Shown piece by piece: positions 12,701 through 27,700 of a stretch of DNA of 64,000 nucleotides (positions within the stretch are counted from its first letter, which is position 1; every line of letters starts with the position of its first letter). A program made the position numbers and the translations under genes. Below the pieces are notes generated by a model that ran no database searches, was not told the origin of the DNA, and worked only from the letters and a program-made list of their open reading frames with translations. Origin of the DNA: Bimastos eiseni (lineage: Eukaryota; Annelida; Clitellata; Crassiclitellata; Lumbricidae); assembly GCA_959347315.1 (NCBI GenBank), contig OY365817.1:2204295-2268294 (forward strand). The letters run 5' to 3'.

Positions 12701-15700
12701 AGTGTTGGAGTTAACTGTTCGCATACCGATGCTGGCTTATTTGAATAGCTATGAGTCAGATGACCTAGTTGAATAGCTATGAGACTGAGAAAAGAACTGA
12801 TTTTAAATGCTGTGATTGTTACTTTCGACCGACACTTTGTTATTATTGAGATGATTAGTGTTGCCCTCCTCTTTTCTACAATCCTCGGGATTGGCATGGC
12901 CAGGTTTAAAGCAGGGACATGTTGTGCTTAGCTGCCGTTTAATGACACTACTATGACAAAAACTATTAGCATGTTAGTATAAAGTATTAACCATGATTGA
13001 GAAAAATAGATTCTTAGCTCAACAGGAAGTCGATACAATAGTGTCGGTGCAAGATCGTATCTTGAAGGGTTGGCTACAACTCAATTACCAAGCAGTAACT
13101 CTAACCATGCTGACAAAAACACTTGCCAGCTATGAGATACAGGTCTGAGTTGCAAGTACAAGAGGTTATAAACGTAATGATGGTTGACTCTGTGAACATC
13201 ATATCGTACCAGGTTAAAATCAAGGATACCAAGTGCAACTCAGAGATATCAATTAATTAAGAGTAGAGATACGAAATGCAGATCAGAGATATCAAGGAAG
13301 AGTAGAGATATCAAATGTATATCAGAGATAACAAAGGTATATCAGATATATATCAAGCGAAGAGCTGAGATATTAAGGGAGACCTTGTGATACCAAATTA
13401 AGTTTTCGAAAGTGCCAATAATTACCATAGGGCGGTGGCATCGTTTTCACAGGCACACGTTTTAGCCGTTTGTGCTTGGGTAGACTTTGCGATACCAATT
13501 GATTTATTGAGGGCAAGCATTCCGACAAGCACCATCAGGGCACCAATCATCCGCAATTTTCTCGGTTTTACGGCGTCAACGGACGGCCATTTTGTTTCTC
13601 TATTAGTCCATTTTTGTTGAACGACTTTTTCGAAGCGGTTACAGTCACCGGTGGTTAATCGAAAATGGCATAATTTTGTGATTGGTCGTAGCCTCAATTT
13701 TAAAATGTTGGCTGTATACACTACTAATTCCGACGTATATTTGGCGTCCGATTATGCTGCTCTTTATGGCAACATAATCAGTTTTATTGCTTCATATCAT
13801 GCACGTATTGCACCGACCTAGAAGCTCTCTCCCTTTTCGGACGATGTTTCGAGAGAGAAAGCAATGAAGGGAGGGCAAGGTAGTGCCAAAGGGTAGGCAA
13901 TATGTTGGCAAGGGGTGGGCAATTTCTAGATTATAATCTCAGATTACACAGGTCTGCAAGTAAAAAACTGCATAGGATTTTTATACATTTTCTTATATAT
14001 TTTAACTTGATATAAAAGAAAAAAATACCAAAAAAATTCCATCACGTTAATTTTTTTGCTACATTAAATTTTATTTTTTTTATTTAGTGTAAAATTACTA
14101 ATTAACTTAAAATTTAGTATTCTGTTTTTTATTTAAAAAATGGCCTTAAAACTAAGCTTTCTCACATGAATACTATCAAATACAGATGAACTTGGCAATA
14201 AATGAAAAAAAAATATTAATGGTTGAAGAGAATGGTGGTAGGGGGTGGTGGATAAAGTAGCTTTAGCGTTAACAGGAAGGTCGTATGATCGTGTCGAAAC
14301 GGGTTAAAATTTGATAGTGACTAATATTACTGATGAGGTTGAACATGCTTAGACTTGTTATCTGGGGTACTAGGAAGAAAATAAGCAATCTGCTGTTGGA
14401 TTAGATCATGTTTCAACAAGTTAAATAAGTTCAGTATTTTGCCGGCCATCTAATGCCACACTCAGTTTATATTCAGCATTCAAACGATACTGTGATTGTT
14501 ATTTTAGTTCTAGAATATGGCTTACAGAGATTGTGTAATTTCTCCTGACAACTTCTGTTGTGTGTGTGTGGTGAATACACAGTAAAAATACAACAAAGAA
14601 ACATAAGTGAGTTTGTGAAGAAAGTTTATTTTGTCTATTTCAAAATGAAACTTGGAGATCAAGACAAAACATGGGCTCCACATAAGGTGTGCAGAAGATG
14701 AAAGGAAGATCTTCGTTTGTGGTTTAAGGGTAAGAAAAACTCATTTCGTTTTGGCATTCCTATGATATGGCGCGAACAGAAAAATCACACAACTTACTTC
14801 TATTTCTGTTCGGTAGATGTGAAAGGATTTAATACAAAAAATAAAAAGAAAATATCTTACCCTAACCTTGACTCGGCTATTCGTCCAGTGTCCCATGGTT
14901 CTGAAATACCAGTTCCACGGCCACCTTCTAATTTAGATGGCATCCTGAGCGAGTCAGAGGACTTAGACGCATTAGCTTCCCAGAACGAATCTAGTTCAGA
15001 TTTTTCTGTTGACGAGGGACCTCAACTTTTTTCTCAGAGTGAGCTCAACGACCTAGTAAGAGATTTAGGTCTTTCCAAAGATGCAGCCGAATTACTAGGA
15101 TAAAGGCTTAAAAACAAAAACCTGCTATCATCTGGGACCTCATTTTCGTGGTACAGGCATCGAGAGAGAGAATTTACTCAGTTTTTCTCCAAAGAGGGAA
15201 ATGTGGTTTATTGTAATGATGTTAATGGGCTCATGAAGTGCTTTGAAATAGAATATGATTCATCAGAATGGCGCATATTCATTGATTCGTCTAAAACCAG
15301 CCTCAAAGCAGTCTTGCTGGATAATGGAAATGTATTTGCATCTCTTCCTATGGGAAATATTAGAAAAAAATATTATTAAATATTAGAACTTAATGGCATT
15401 AATTGTTAGAGAAATGTTTGATGTTATTTTAAACTGTAGATCGGGCAGGTATAGACATGTTTCACCGACCCATTTGTAAAGACAACCCTTTTGACTCAAC
15501 GCAGCGCTGTCGAATAAGCTAGTGCTCTGTGAATAATCTGGTGCCATGCACTTGGCTTTAGAGTTCCACTAAGAACTTTGAGTTTACAATTACATCTACA
15601 TTTACTGTTTCTGAAGCTCGTTATGTAATTATTCAGAATGACGTCTGTGCTATTTCTCCCCAGCAGCTGTGCTGAAGTTTTTGAGTTCCTCCGACTTCAT

Positions 15701-18700
15701 TGGCCAGGTGGCTGAAATGCCTCGATTTCACCAAAGCAAATACTGATGCTAATTGACAGCAGATGCTTTCTTGGGTTGCTCCCACTGTAGGACGTGCTGC
15801 GTAATAAACAAGATGGAAGGGATGGTGAACAGCAGGTTGCAGCTGAGCCACCGGGCATTATGGGAATTCTGGGGTCGATGTGGATGGTATTATATTGCGA
15901 GCGTCGAGTGAATGGATGTATGAAAAAGTGTATGCCTTCTTGTGAATGAGTTGGTGATGACAGCAGTGATGGGTAGATTGTGAGCAACGGATATCAGACG
16001 GATGGATAAATGGATGGGTGGAAGTGTTGGGTGGAATGATTGGATGGCAGGTGGGTGACACTGCTGGGAATTACGATTGAGTGAATGAAAGAATGAATGA
16101 ATGCCCATTTCATCCATACTTATTTAGGCTTGTATTATGGTTATTCAAAAGTCAAAAGATGTGCAAATAACGATCACAATTAAGGGAAGAAGATGTTGAA
16201 CAAGTGGAGCAATCCATCTGCACTGGAGAGTTAATAATAAGCGCAGATGGAAACAACGGAAATGATATACAAAGATAAATTGATTGCACCTCACAAGCAT
16301 TTGGAATGATGAACAGAGTATGGAGAAACAGAGAATTTACATAGAAACCCAAAGTAAATATAGACGAGATGATAATGATATGATCTATTTTTTCATACGG
16401 ATTGGGTCGTTGGCGAATGAGAAAACAAGAAGAGAGAAGAATTCTTGCTGTAGAAATGGATTGGCTATGGAAGGATGTCACAGCGATTTTTGGACTATCT
16501 TTAATTGGAAATGATGACATTATTAAATTCAAAGTATCCAAACAACTGTGTTATAGACAAAAGTCCTTCAATGGAGACTCCGATAGTTTGGACAGGTAGA
16601 GACAATGCCAGTTAAAACAATGAAACTTGAATCAATGAAACTTGAATCAATGAAACTTGAATCAATGAAACTTGAATCAATGAAACTTGATATAGCACCT
16701 CTTCTAAGTTGATCGAATCCCACACAATGCACTATATGGAAGTTTGGAAGGAAAGAAACAAAGCCAGGCCAAGACTATGCTGAATTGGACTAACACTCGG
16801 GATAACAATGGACTTGTGACCGAAGACATGAAGATCGTTCATTCGTACCCATCGCTGTCAGAAGGCTATGTCAGGAATTGATGAAAGTTGATTACGACGT
16901 GTGCTTGTATGATTGAATGTATGCACGGATGTATATATAAATGAATTTACATATGTTGGGATTGTAGGCCCTATGTACATATCCTAACATTTGCCCATCT
17001 CGTTAAGAGCCTCAACGGCTTTGAAGCATGTCTTTCTGACAGACTATAGAGAACGAGGCAACTGAAAGATAATATTATCTTCAACTGTTACTTCACTATT
17101 TCTGTCTGTCAAAGAGGAGCTCGAATTATAGACGGGAGATTCTTCTCGGCGTACATTCCATGGAATCTATACTGGACAGCATGTATAGGGGAGTCATCAC
17201 GCGATTAAAGTAAGTATGTACCTGCTACAAGCATCAGATATGAACAGTCAAGATTATCAACTACAAAACGGAATTGTGAGAGAGTGAAGAGAAAGTGAGC
17301 AATCGTAAACATTAGGATAGATCAGTAGATTCGTGTACATCAAAACGGAGAATGTGATGTTTGTTGATCCGTCGGTCTATGAATTAAGGAGAGGCGTTGT
17401 GTGTTTTGTGGAGCCACGATTGCAATTCCACCACCGTTAGTATTCGGATACTCTCATATGGATGATTAATGTTGGGATGTATAATCATGGACCGCTACCT
17501 CTTGACTCCCTTCTAATATTATAGGAGTTCATGGGTCTAAGAAAGATCTGGATGTGCATTTATATTATCTTAGATATGGGTAGATGTGGTAACATGTTGA
17601 TGGTCAAAGGTCGATAGATGGATGCCGATTGATAATGATATGGGTAGATGTGGGTACATTCGGTTGGATAGATATAGAGGATGTGAAATTTTTCTATCAA
17701 CCCATCTATTATTGTTATCACCTGCCTGTATGTTTGTCTGTCCATTCGTCAGTCCATCCATCCATTTTTTCATTCATTCATCCATCTATTCATCCATCCA
17801 TTTTACCATCCATCCGTTAATCCATCCTTCGATCTCCATCCATTTTCCTATTCATTCATCCATCCATCCATCTGTCTCTGGACATCGATTTTTCCATCCA
17901 TCCATTTATACGTCCAGAACTTCAGAAGTAAACACTTCTACTCTCAGAAGAAGAAGACTCCCATAAAAATGCAACGAATGCAACTTCGTTTGTTGTTAGT
18001 TTAGGTATACATTGTACAACACCGATCATAGGTCCACTGGTGCATTGTAAGCCATGGTTAGTCATAGACCATGGTTAGCCATTATGTTTTATTCCTTGGT
18101 TGCTCTTTAGCGTTTACTAATGGCTCTTGCCATTCCTTGGGTGTGGTCGCAGTTTATGAAGTGGAAGCAATGTTGTTGTGTGATGGATAAATGAGTTATT
18201 AAGTACTAGGCAGGTCTGCAGAGTTTTGGTCAGACAGACAGTTAGACAGACAGTCATGCAGACAAGCACATGGAAAGACACAATCTCACACACAGAGGAG
18301 GAATTTTGATTTTGAAATCCTGGATAACATAGGAATTGTTGGCACTCCCTTTAAATGGTTATGCAATTACTTACAAGGGAGGTCCCAACATGTTTTTATG
18401 TAATGGCTTCTAATTGGTCATGGTGTCCAGCAGAGATATACTGAAGGACCACTGTTGTTTTTAGTATTTATTGTTGATCTACCTAATGCATCACCCTTAC
18501 TCCATTGTTTCCTTTCGCGGACGACACTAATAATTATTTCTGCACCTCACAATTTGCCTTAAAATATAACTGTGTGTGCTTGAAACGCTACTCCTCTGGA
18601 TATTTCGTCATTGAAGTCTTTCAAATCAGTCAAAACCAAACACAAGAAGCATCTGCTTGGATGCAATACTCATTATAAGTGAGCTGCCTGTGTGTATAAT

Positions 18701-21700
18701 TAGTTTTGGAAGATATAAAGCTGCTTTCCTACCACATAGTCCCAATCATTGCTTGTATTAACGCGTGAATAAGGGTGACCCGGTTCGCGCGACCTCATAG
18801 GGTCATATGGGACTTCTTCTTAATTTCTTCCCATTGCACTAACCCTCTGTCCCAATTACTTTTTCTTCTTCTTTCATCTTTATTCTTTTATTAAGTATGC
18901 GCCTCTGAATAGATTTCTTGAAGAGGCGATATATCAAGTTTGATTGATTGATTTGGAGTTTTCAATAAACAGCCGTGCAAGGTAGAGTAAACTTGTTCGC
19001 TTAGTGCATATTAACTTACTGCTAATACCAATCTAAATAATTATATATAATTATGTGGATTCATGAAATGACACAGCAAAATATACAAACTGCAAGTTTT
19101 CACCAAAAATGCTTTATAAAAATAAGCATCTGAAGCTCTTACATTTAATTAAACATAGCACCCTATTTGTCGGTCGTTTTAAAGACTACAGATATTAGGC
19201 CATGGTTTAGACACCTTTAAATTGCTACCTTTTAGCGCTATATGCTTTGCGTTTTTTCTAAATTCTGTAAACATTACTACTTTTTATTTTATAGCTGGCT
19301 GTTACTAGCACTCAGGCAGTGCCAGTCCCTAACCTGGATAAAGGAAGAGGGTGACGCTGATGACTTTTGTTATCACACAATGTCGTTAAGGTGCAACGAC
19401 CACCTTCTTTTGGCTCTTACCGTTCTTAGTGAGATTATAAGTCACCATTCATAGACTGATCTTCCACACATAAGATTTATTAAAGCACCAGACGTTGCAG
19501 TAATTAGTAAACTTAAAAAAATTGATTTATTGAAGTGATCTTAAAGTTGAACTGACCTTGAGGTCGAACTAACTGTTTATGAACTATTTGAAATTGTGTC
19601 AACTTATTAACATTTTTATTGTAATATTATCTTTGTGTAATGGACATGAAGGCCTTTCAAGAACAACACCATGAAGTGGACAACATAATATGTCACTTAA
19701 AACAAGTGAAACAAAACCAAAATATATTTTATTGCTTCAATCTTAAGCAATTTTAATCATATTACATTGAAATTTATTGGTTACTTTCCTAGTTTCGATT
19801 TCTCTGTTGTGAATTGACATCAATATGCAATATATGCAATAGATACTTGATGTAGGAAGACAACACTCCCCTCAGCGCACTAGTACCTGAGTACATGTTG
19901 AATTAAATTTAGCAAATTTCAATCTGAATAAAGATTTCTTAATCTAGTGCAAAATGTTTTCCAGATATTTACAGACTTTAGCTATGCATAATGTTTACCA
20001 AGATCACCCCACTCAATTCCCTCACCTAACATACACAATCGTCAATAAAATCAATCCATAAGAAACAAAACAAGACCTTCGTAACTGTTGCACATTTTAA
20101 CAATTAACTTTCACACATCAAAAACCAAAAAACTAAATTTGTTTAGGACTACATTTACACAACTTTTCCCTTACTAATAAGGTTTACAAGAATGTAAACT
20201 TTACTTTGCATGCAACCATCAAAAAGTAAATTCTTTGTATTAAAATCCATTTGATATAAAACACATGCATCTTTTTAGGTGCTAGATGTTCTCTTTTCTA
20301 CAATCTATCAATAAATGGTTAATATTTTTTATGACATTACGTAAACAACAAAGTCCAGTTTCATGTTTCTTCATAAGAAGAAGTCTTTCATTTAGATTTA
20401 CTTTTCCTAATCTTAATCTTGATATTTGAACCTCTTTCCTTCTATTTGGGTCAGTGAATTTTAAGCACGTGTCCACCACAGGACAAATATATTTATAATG
20501 CTGACCGTTGGAATCACTGTCATATTCCCTCTGCCATTCATTAACTACATGAGATTTTATAGTGGAAAAGATTTCTTATAATTCTAAATAATTTGCTGAA
20601 TTTATAATAGACATATAATCAATTTTTTGGTTCAATTTGTTAGTATTATATGTAGAATCGGAAAGAAGTGATTGTAAGGTGTCTAGCAGTGATGAAAACT
20701 AATTCCTAAGTAACAAGTAATTTAGCTTATTAATTTGCTTAGTTACTATTCTAATTATTTATTTATAAAACTTTGCTAATTCTTATTCATATTGGAGCTC
20801 CTTAAAATTTCTTATCCGCAATTGACTATCTATATCCGTCTTATGGATCGATATTCTTCACATTGACCTCATGACAGATTGTTTCTTGCTCCATGGCCCA
20901 ATGCATTAGACAATGTTATGGTCAATGGATTTAACTGAAGGTACCAATTACGAAATACAAAATACCGTGTTTAGTATCCAACAGATAATGTACCCTTCAT
21001 AATTAATCAGACACAATTGTCTTATGGCAAGCGAAAGTGAACTACACAGATATTGACACTTGGCGGTTTTGCCTGAAGATTGTGCCAACCACTCTGTGTT
21101 CCTGATGAAGATATGTACTTGTCGCCCTCCTTCTTTATTCCGTATTCTGACTGGCACATTTGAATATGAATAATTATATGATACAGTGGTGAACCCACAG
21201 AGCCAGCCCTTCAAATGCATTCCTTCATGGAGTATGTGGAGTCGATTATTAGCGGTCCTATCTGCCTGCCTAGGTTAGCGTGTAAAGGTCAGATAGATGT
21301 AACAGGGAACCAGAATATTTGACCTTTGGCCACACAAATGACCCCAACGAGTGACTCGAGAGCCAGCGCTGACCTGGGCTTTGAACTAGTATCCTGTAAT
21401 TGGCTGCCACATACATCTGTATGCATTTATGTGCTAAATCCAACAGGTATAGTTTAGAGATAATATAGAGGTTGGAACAAACAAATTCTGGCACGCCCAC
21501 GTTGCCTCAGAGTGTAGGTATGTATATAATATACGTCAGTGTATATAGTATATATATATATACACTTATATGTATATATAATATACTTACATGTATATAG
21601 GTGCTTGTATACATGCGTGTAGACTTTCCTGTTCTCTGGCCCAGGCACAGACGCCCGTTGAGTGTACTGCTGATTTTTAGTGGCGCTATACAAATGTTCT

Positions 21701-24700
21701 AATGCATTACATTATGTATGCTTATGTGGATATTTTTACTTCACCTGGGCACATATATCTAAACACCCGGACACTTGGAAGAACGTAGGCATGCAGAATA
21801 ACACAGACAGGCTTTGAGTGGGTCATCTGCGGTGTATTTCATTTGCTTAGATATTCTAGTGGTTAGCATACTGGTCTGCCAATGGGGGGCCGGATTTAAG
21901 GAGGTGAATAGGGAGCCAGTGAAATGCCCAGAGTCGCCATTTATTATGGTAGAGCTCTTTAATGCAGTTAATATTTTGGGCTTTGACCCCTTTGTAGATG
22001 CGCAGTCTCCGCATGGGATAAGCCTGCTACCGACAGTTATGTAACATGTTAGCTGACTCATACAGGCAGAGGCAAAGTCTAAAACTGTTCGGCTTGAAAC
22101 CTTATGCGCATGCGCGAATATTAGACAGCGAATAGAGGCAATACTCTTTGAGTTCCGTCTATTCTTAATGCAACTAACCGGCTCAATTGGCATTCCCGAG
22201 TTTGCTCATAATATTTCAGACTTTATTAGGGACTCATTTCACTGGCTCCCTATTCAACAGCATATACAGTTCGATGCCCTTCATATTAGGCCCAACTGCG
22301 CAGCTGCTGCTTTGTTAGGTGGCCCCCATCTACCCGAGGGTTTTCTGCACTCTGGCGCCGATATGAGCGGCGCTATACAAATGTTCGATTAATTATATTA
22401 CATTATTAGACAAAGGAGAGGGGCGACGCTAATGGTCTTTGCTATCACACAGTGCCCTTAAACTTAAACTACTACTAGTCGAGAGGTCGCAGGTTCAAGT
22501 CCCCGTTTCTATATATTTCCACCTCTGCCAAACTTAGCCGGAGCAAGAGGAGGAGGAGGAGAAGGAAAAGGAAGTGGGAAGGGTTGGAGAGGACTGGTCA
22601 CCCGCCATCATATACCGATGCAGAGAAAATGAAGTCGATAACACCTCATACCAATGACTGCCCCATGACTTGCTTAAGTGAGTGCCCTAATTCTTCCTCT
22701 TCCTCCTCTGTGTCCTCCTCTGTGTTCTCCTCTCCTACTCCTTATCCTGCTCCTCCTAACCCTTATCCTAATCCTCCCCTAGTTTTCCTATTTGGGTCTA
22801 CTTCGTTTCTACTACCGATCACATAGTATGCGTTCGATGACTCGGTTGACAACTATGCGCAAAAGAAATGTTCGCTTTGAACTGATAATTAGCCAGGCGA
22901 CCATGGGATCATCAACTCATTTTTTACTCTGACTCGTAAAAATTTTCCGCCGTCTATCTATACCCTTACAGGAATGCCATAAAGACCTTTCTAGAGCTGC
23001 CGATGATGGGAAAATTCCTATCTTGGGCGAGTAGACGCCTGGGATATTGCGTAAGGTATCTGTGGGTAACCTCGTCATACACATTTAGCGACCTCGGCAT
23101 TGAAAGGTGTGTCCTATAGAGGATTCTGGAGTTTGATATATTTACTCCCATGGCACGAGTCTGTGCACTCTCAACTTTGACCTTAATAGCATGCTCTTCG
23201 TAATTACAGAATAATGTCTAATTGGACTCAATGTTGGACCCTGTGTGACTCAATGTATGACAAGTGTCTGGACGTGGAATGTTCTGAACTAGAAACCCAA
23301 TTTGTAGGTTTTAAGATTTATATAGCGCCTCTCACAGAATAACTATTCGGAGGTGCACTCTGCGCTAGCCAATTATGATGTTACATGGCAGTGTAAACGA
23401 ATAATGTCAACAATTAGCAAAATAGGGCACAGTAAGCTGTAAAGGGTCACCGGTGGTGGGCCCTCGCATAAGTGCGAAACCAATCAACGGATTCCCATCA
23501 ACAGCTGACTCAATGTTCAATGGCCCTCATTGAACTTAACCGATGCTTAGATAAATAAAACAGTGTGCTTGTAGTGAAATATTTGATCTGAAAAACTAAC
23601 TTGAAATTGTCACCATTGTCTATCAGCATTGTGTTCATTTTAAACTATCGGGACGTGCCAATTAAGGGTTTATTCGCTAGGCACATGTGAAATTGACGAG
23701 TTGGACCATTGTGTAAAGATGTTGTTGTCAACGCGAATGTTGGCAAATGTCCGGCTTTGAAAAGACCCTCAGGACGTACGAGGACAAACTGGCGCAATAA
23801 AAATGATACGGTTGGTTGGTTACTTGGTCGCTGCTTTACGACGGTTTACTATCAAAAGGGCGAAAATTAAAAGGGCGCAATCAAAAGGGCGCAATCAAAA
23901 GGGCGCAATCAAAAGGGCGCAATCAAAAGGGCGAAAATCATAAGAGCGAACGATTAAAAGAGCGCACGATCAAGAGGGTGACAAACAAAATGGCGAACGT
24001 TCAAAAGGGCGAAAATCAAATAAATGAACAGAACGAGTCAGTGAACATGTTGTAATCCATGACAGACAATGAGTAAAAAGCACGATTAAAACAATGATAA
24101 AAAAGCACGATATAGTGTCATATTATACAAATGCTCAATGTCACATATGGTTTAAAGCACTATGAATGTCAACGTCAGTTATTAAGCTTGCAACTCCAGG
24201 TTGTGAGCAATACCCCGTAAATAGTCCATGTTAGAACGCGAACCATATTCGGCCACGAATTTTTTCAACCGATCAGCGCAGTCTTTAAATTTCTTCCTTC
24301 CTGCCGGATGATTATGTCCAGCTAAAAAATTCTCCATTTTAAATTCATTCCAGGCCTGCTCCTTCTGTAGGGCGTCGATGAATTTCCAAATTGAAGGATG
24401 GTAGGCACCTAGAAGCTGGCTGAACCTGCAATGCCAACCCTCGACGGAATTATTCGTTTTGGGGAGATCGTCTTGAACTTGGCCGCGCACATTCCAGAGC
24501 CGAACCGGGAAAATAGGTGAATCCCTACCGCCCCGTCGAGTTGGTCTGCCGATTCAAGTATCTTCAAATTAGTTTGTCAAATCCCGTAATTCGTGAGAGT
24601 TCTCCGTGAAAAATGGTGACTCCATAAGTTCGTCGAAAACGGCTGCCAAGTCGGAGATTGGAACAAACACCAATGCAGCCAACTGCCGCACTCCCAAAGA

Positions 24701-27700
24701 AAATTCCGTATCCGCTGCATAATGTTGTTGGACTTCAGAGAGTTGCTGCATACGGCACCCAATGCACTGGCTCAGATGAGGCAGGCAGCCTTGTTGAACA
24801 GCGTTTGGGAACAGTCTTAAAGGCAAGGATAGCTGCTTGTTCAAAGTCTGTCATCACGGTCTCTAGTTTTAGGCCGGGATGAGAGTTGAGTGCCGTTAAA
24901 ACTTTCACGTAGCTGCTGGTACTTTTGTCGCTCATTAGCACATAGACAATGACAGCTTTGCTTGCTAGCACATGGATTGTAATGCTGGAATTGTATGCTG
25001 TTTGCTGGAACGGTGGAGGCGTAGTTTTAAAGGTGCCATCAGCGTACCAATGCGAAGATCGCATAAGTAAATCCAAATTTCGTGTTGTGGAAAAAATCAA
25101 GAATCGCGTCTGTCCAGGTCCGCTGTCGTGCATCAGAAAATTCTCGTCACCCAACGTTTTCGTGTATTGTTCAGGAATGTTGAGATCAGTCAAGGTTAGA
25201 GGATTTGGCAAAGGTGCATGATACTTGTGTCTCACACGTCTGATCCTTTGCTTCAGGTTACCTATAGTTGGCAGCATACCTGTGATTGCTGCTCCAGCAC
25301 CGGTCGCGACTGTTGCTACGAGAGCGTGTGTAGTTTCCGTAGAACTCGATGCCCGGTGTTTCACATCAGCGACTATTTTTCTTGCACTTAGCTCCGCAGA
25401 ACTTGGAACATGATTGTGCTGAAGCGGTAACTTCGTTAAAACATCACCTTCAGTATGGCACCTAGCCACGCATTTCGCTACGCGGTATTCCGTACACTTC
25501 CAATAAGTCTTGCTAGTTACACTTTTCTCTTTGCGAAATGTGTAACCGTCGAAAACTAACAAGGCGTGACCTTTATTGCTTTTGACGTATTCTAAACTCA
25601 TTTTCATCAGAAGTCTTCACAACGAGCACGCTTTCACTGACAAGTGTTCAACAACGGAAGAAGAGGGCCTTATATATAAGGGCTTTGTTTGCCGTCCCGG
25701 TTAAGTTTGCTGTTCCATCTCTGAATCGTTCCTCCTTTTATTTACATTTATTTGATTTTCTCCCTTTTGAACGTTCGCCCATTTGTTTGTCGCCCTTTTG
25801 AACGTGCGGCCTTTTCATTGTCGCCTTTCTAAACGTGCGCTCTTTCGATTGTCGCCCTTTTGATCGTGCGCTCTTTTGATCGTTCGCCCTTATGATTTTC
25901 GCCCTTTTGATTGCGCCCTTTTAATTTTCGTTCTTTTGATAGGATACCCTTTAGCGGAGGCGTAGTTTTAAAGGTGCCATCAGCGTACCAATGCGAAGAT
26001 CGCATAAATAAACCCTTTTGATCGTGCGCTCTTTTGATCGTTCGCCCTTATGATTTTCGACCTTTTGATTGCGCCCTTTTGATTGCACCCTTTTGATTGC
26101 GCCCTTTTAATTTTCGCCCCTTTGATAGGATACCCTTTACGACGCCCTAGATTGTATTTCACGTTTGTTTAATCAATCAATATTGGCAGATAGAAGGCGT
26201 TATCGAACAGCAGTGGCCCCAGAGCATCTCCCTGCTGCGGCTCCAATAGAGAGCTAACCACGAAGAGGCCACTCTGCAGCTGAGTCTCTGTCAAGCACGC
26301 CTGATGTGTGAAGGCATAATAGGCCTATTATGTATACGGTATGATGTCCCTTTGCAAGGTATTGAATTCGTTCTCGCCCCATGTACCGTTGCTATCCCTC
26401 CTTCTCCTTTGGAAGGCACCCCCAACTTGTAATGGGACGAAAAATGACTCTTGCCTTCCTTAGGAGTATCCATTGGCGCACTTCTCTGCCAGCCTCCTTC
26501 AGGGGTACCCAATAAATATTCTGCTCAGGCCCTCTTATTCCCTAGACAGGGCCATGCGGATGCCGATTGCCGAAGAACGCAAGCTCGCGCTGTTTCTATG
26601 GGCGTTCTCCATTTCTGATTAGACACCTTCAAATTACACGGATATAATTATACTTATATTGACGCTATATCTGCTGATAATGACTGAACGACTTGATCTT
26701 GGACCAATTTGTTTCAAGATTGCTGGATTTTCTGTTGCCAAATGTTAAATAATAACTATTATTGTCATGAAATTAATTTGTGGATGTGATTATTTGTCTG
26801 TCGTTGAATCAAATAAATGATTGATATATTTGATTGATTTATTTGATTGATTTATTCTAAGAGGGTAGGAATGCGGCATATTAAGGTTGTAAAGTCCATT
26901 CCAAGACGACGAGTGTTTGCTGCTGTTAGAGAGCTAGATCTAATTGTACTGGGCTTTTCATGGTTCAAGATCAACTTCCAGACCGTTCTCCCACGACGAC
27001 TGACCGTGAGTTAAACTCTCCCCTATTTTATACCACCAGAGTGGAGTGAAATAACTAACCACCCCATGCATATTATCACATTGCGTCTTGTATATACAGT
27101 CACTTCATGAATCATAAGCCTGATCTTGGAGCCAAAGCTGTAATCAAAGCTCACTCTGAAATCACTGGAGCTAAGCACTTATAAAAATATGCGTTCGCTT
27201 TAATGATAGGGAGTGGCTGTGGAACATCGTAAGGGCAGCGGAAGGCAGAAATCTATCGGCACCCGAACAAATATCGAGCATGTTGACGAACTTATTGCTC
27301 ACAGAATAACAACATCAGAAATCATCTCAGTACTCCGCGAATTTCAAAATGTAAATATGAATTAGCTTAAAATTTCATTTACTAATCTCTAATTTTGGCT
27401 GAAATATTAGCAAAAACCCTGAAGAGGTTACTTTTTAATGGCCCACCATGTACAGTAGACCTACAGTAAAAATGTGATATATGTACAGCACATAGCAATC
27501 ACCATAGCAATAGTTATAGTGACTATATTAGCAGTCCTTTACACAGACAATAAGAAAAACAGGCGATTTTTGCCACACCCTGTTTTAATTTTCTCTGTGT
27601 TGAACATTTGGCAGAATCTTCCACTTGTTTTGCCAATCTGTGTCGTCATATCCTGCAGTTGTTCTAGTCCGCATTTATTAAGAAGCCTTCAGCCCCTCGT

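Larger units (their letters stand above)
23834..26143. mobile_element. Mutator-like DNA transposon (FLYWCH/Phantom-type) with 9-bp target duplication
   Basis: The element (23843-26134) is bounded by CTTTACGAC at 23834-23842 and 26135-26143, a 9-bp direct repeat typical of MULE insertions. The left end begins GGTTTACTATCAAAAGGGCG; the right end, read inward, begins GGGTATCCTATCAAAGGGGC. Both termini are long inverted repeats built from CAATCAAAAGGGCG-like units (left to about 24025, right from about 25745). Inside is a broken transposase on the - strand. A second right-hand terminus at 25951-26134 repeats ~57 bp of transposase sequence plus the right repeat. Confidence 0.85.

Noticed and set aside
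13010..14320. True tRNA genes
   Set aside because: Box-A-like motifs at 13020 and 14262 lack a proper box B and acceptor stem; they look like SINE heads. No intact tRNA or rRNA gene was found in the window.
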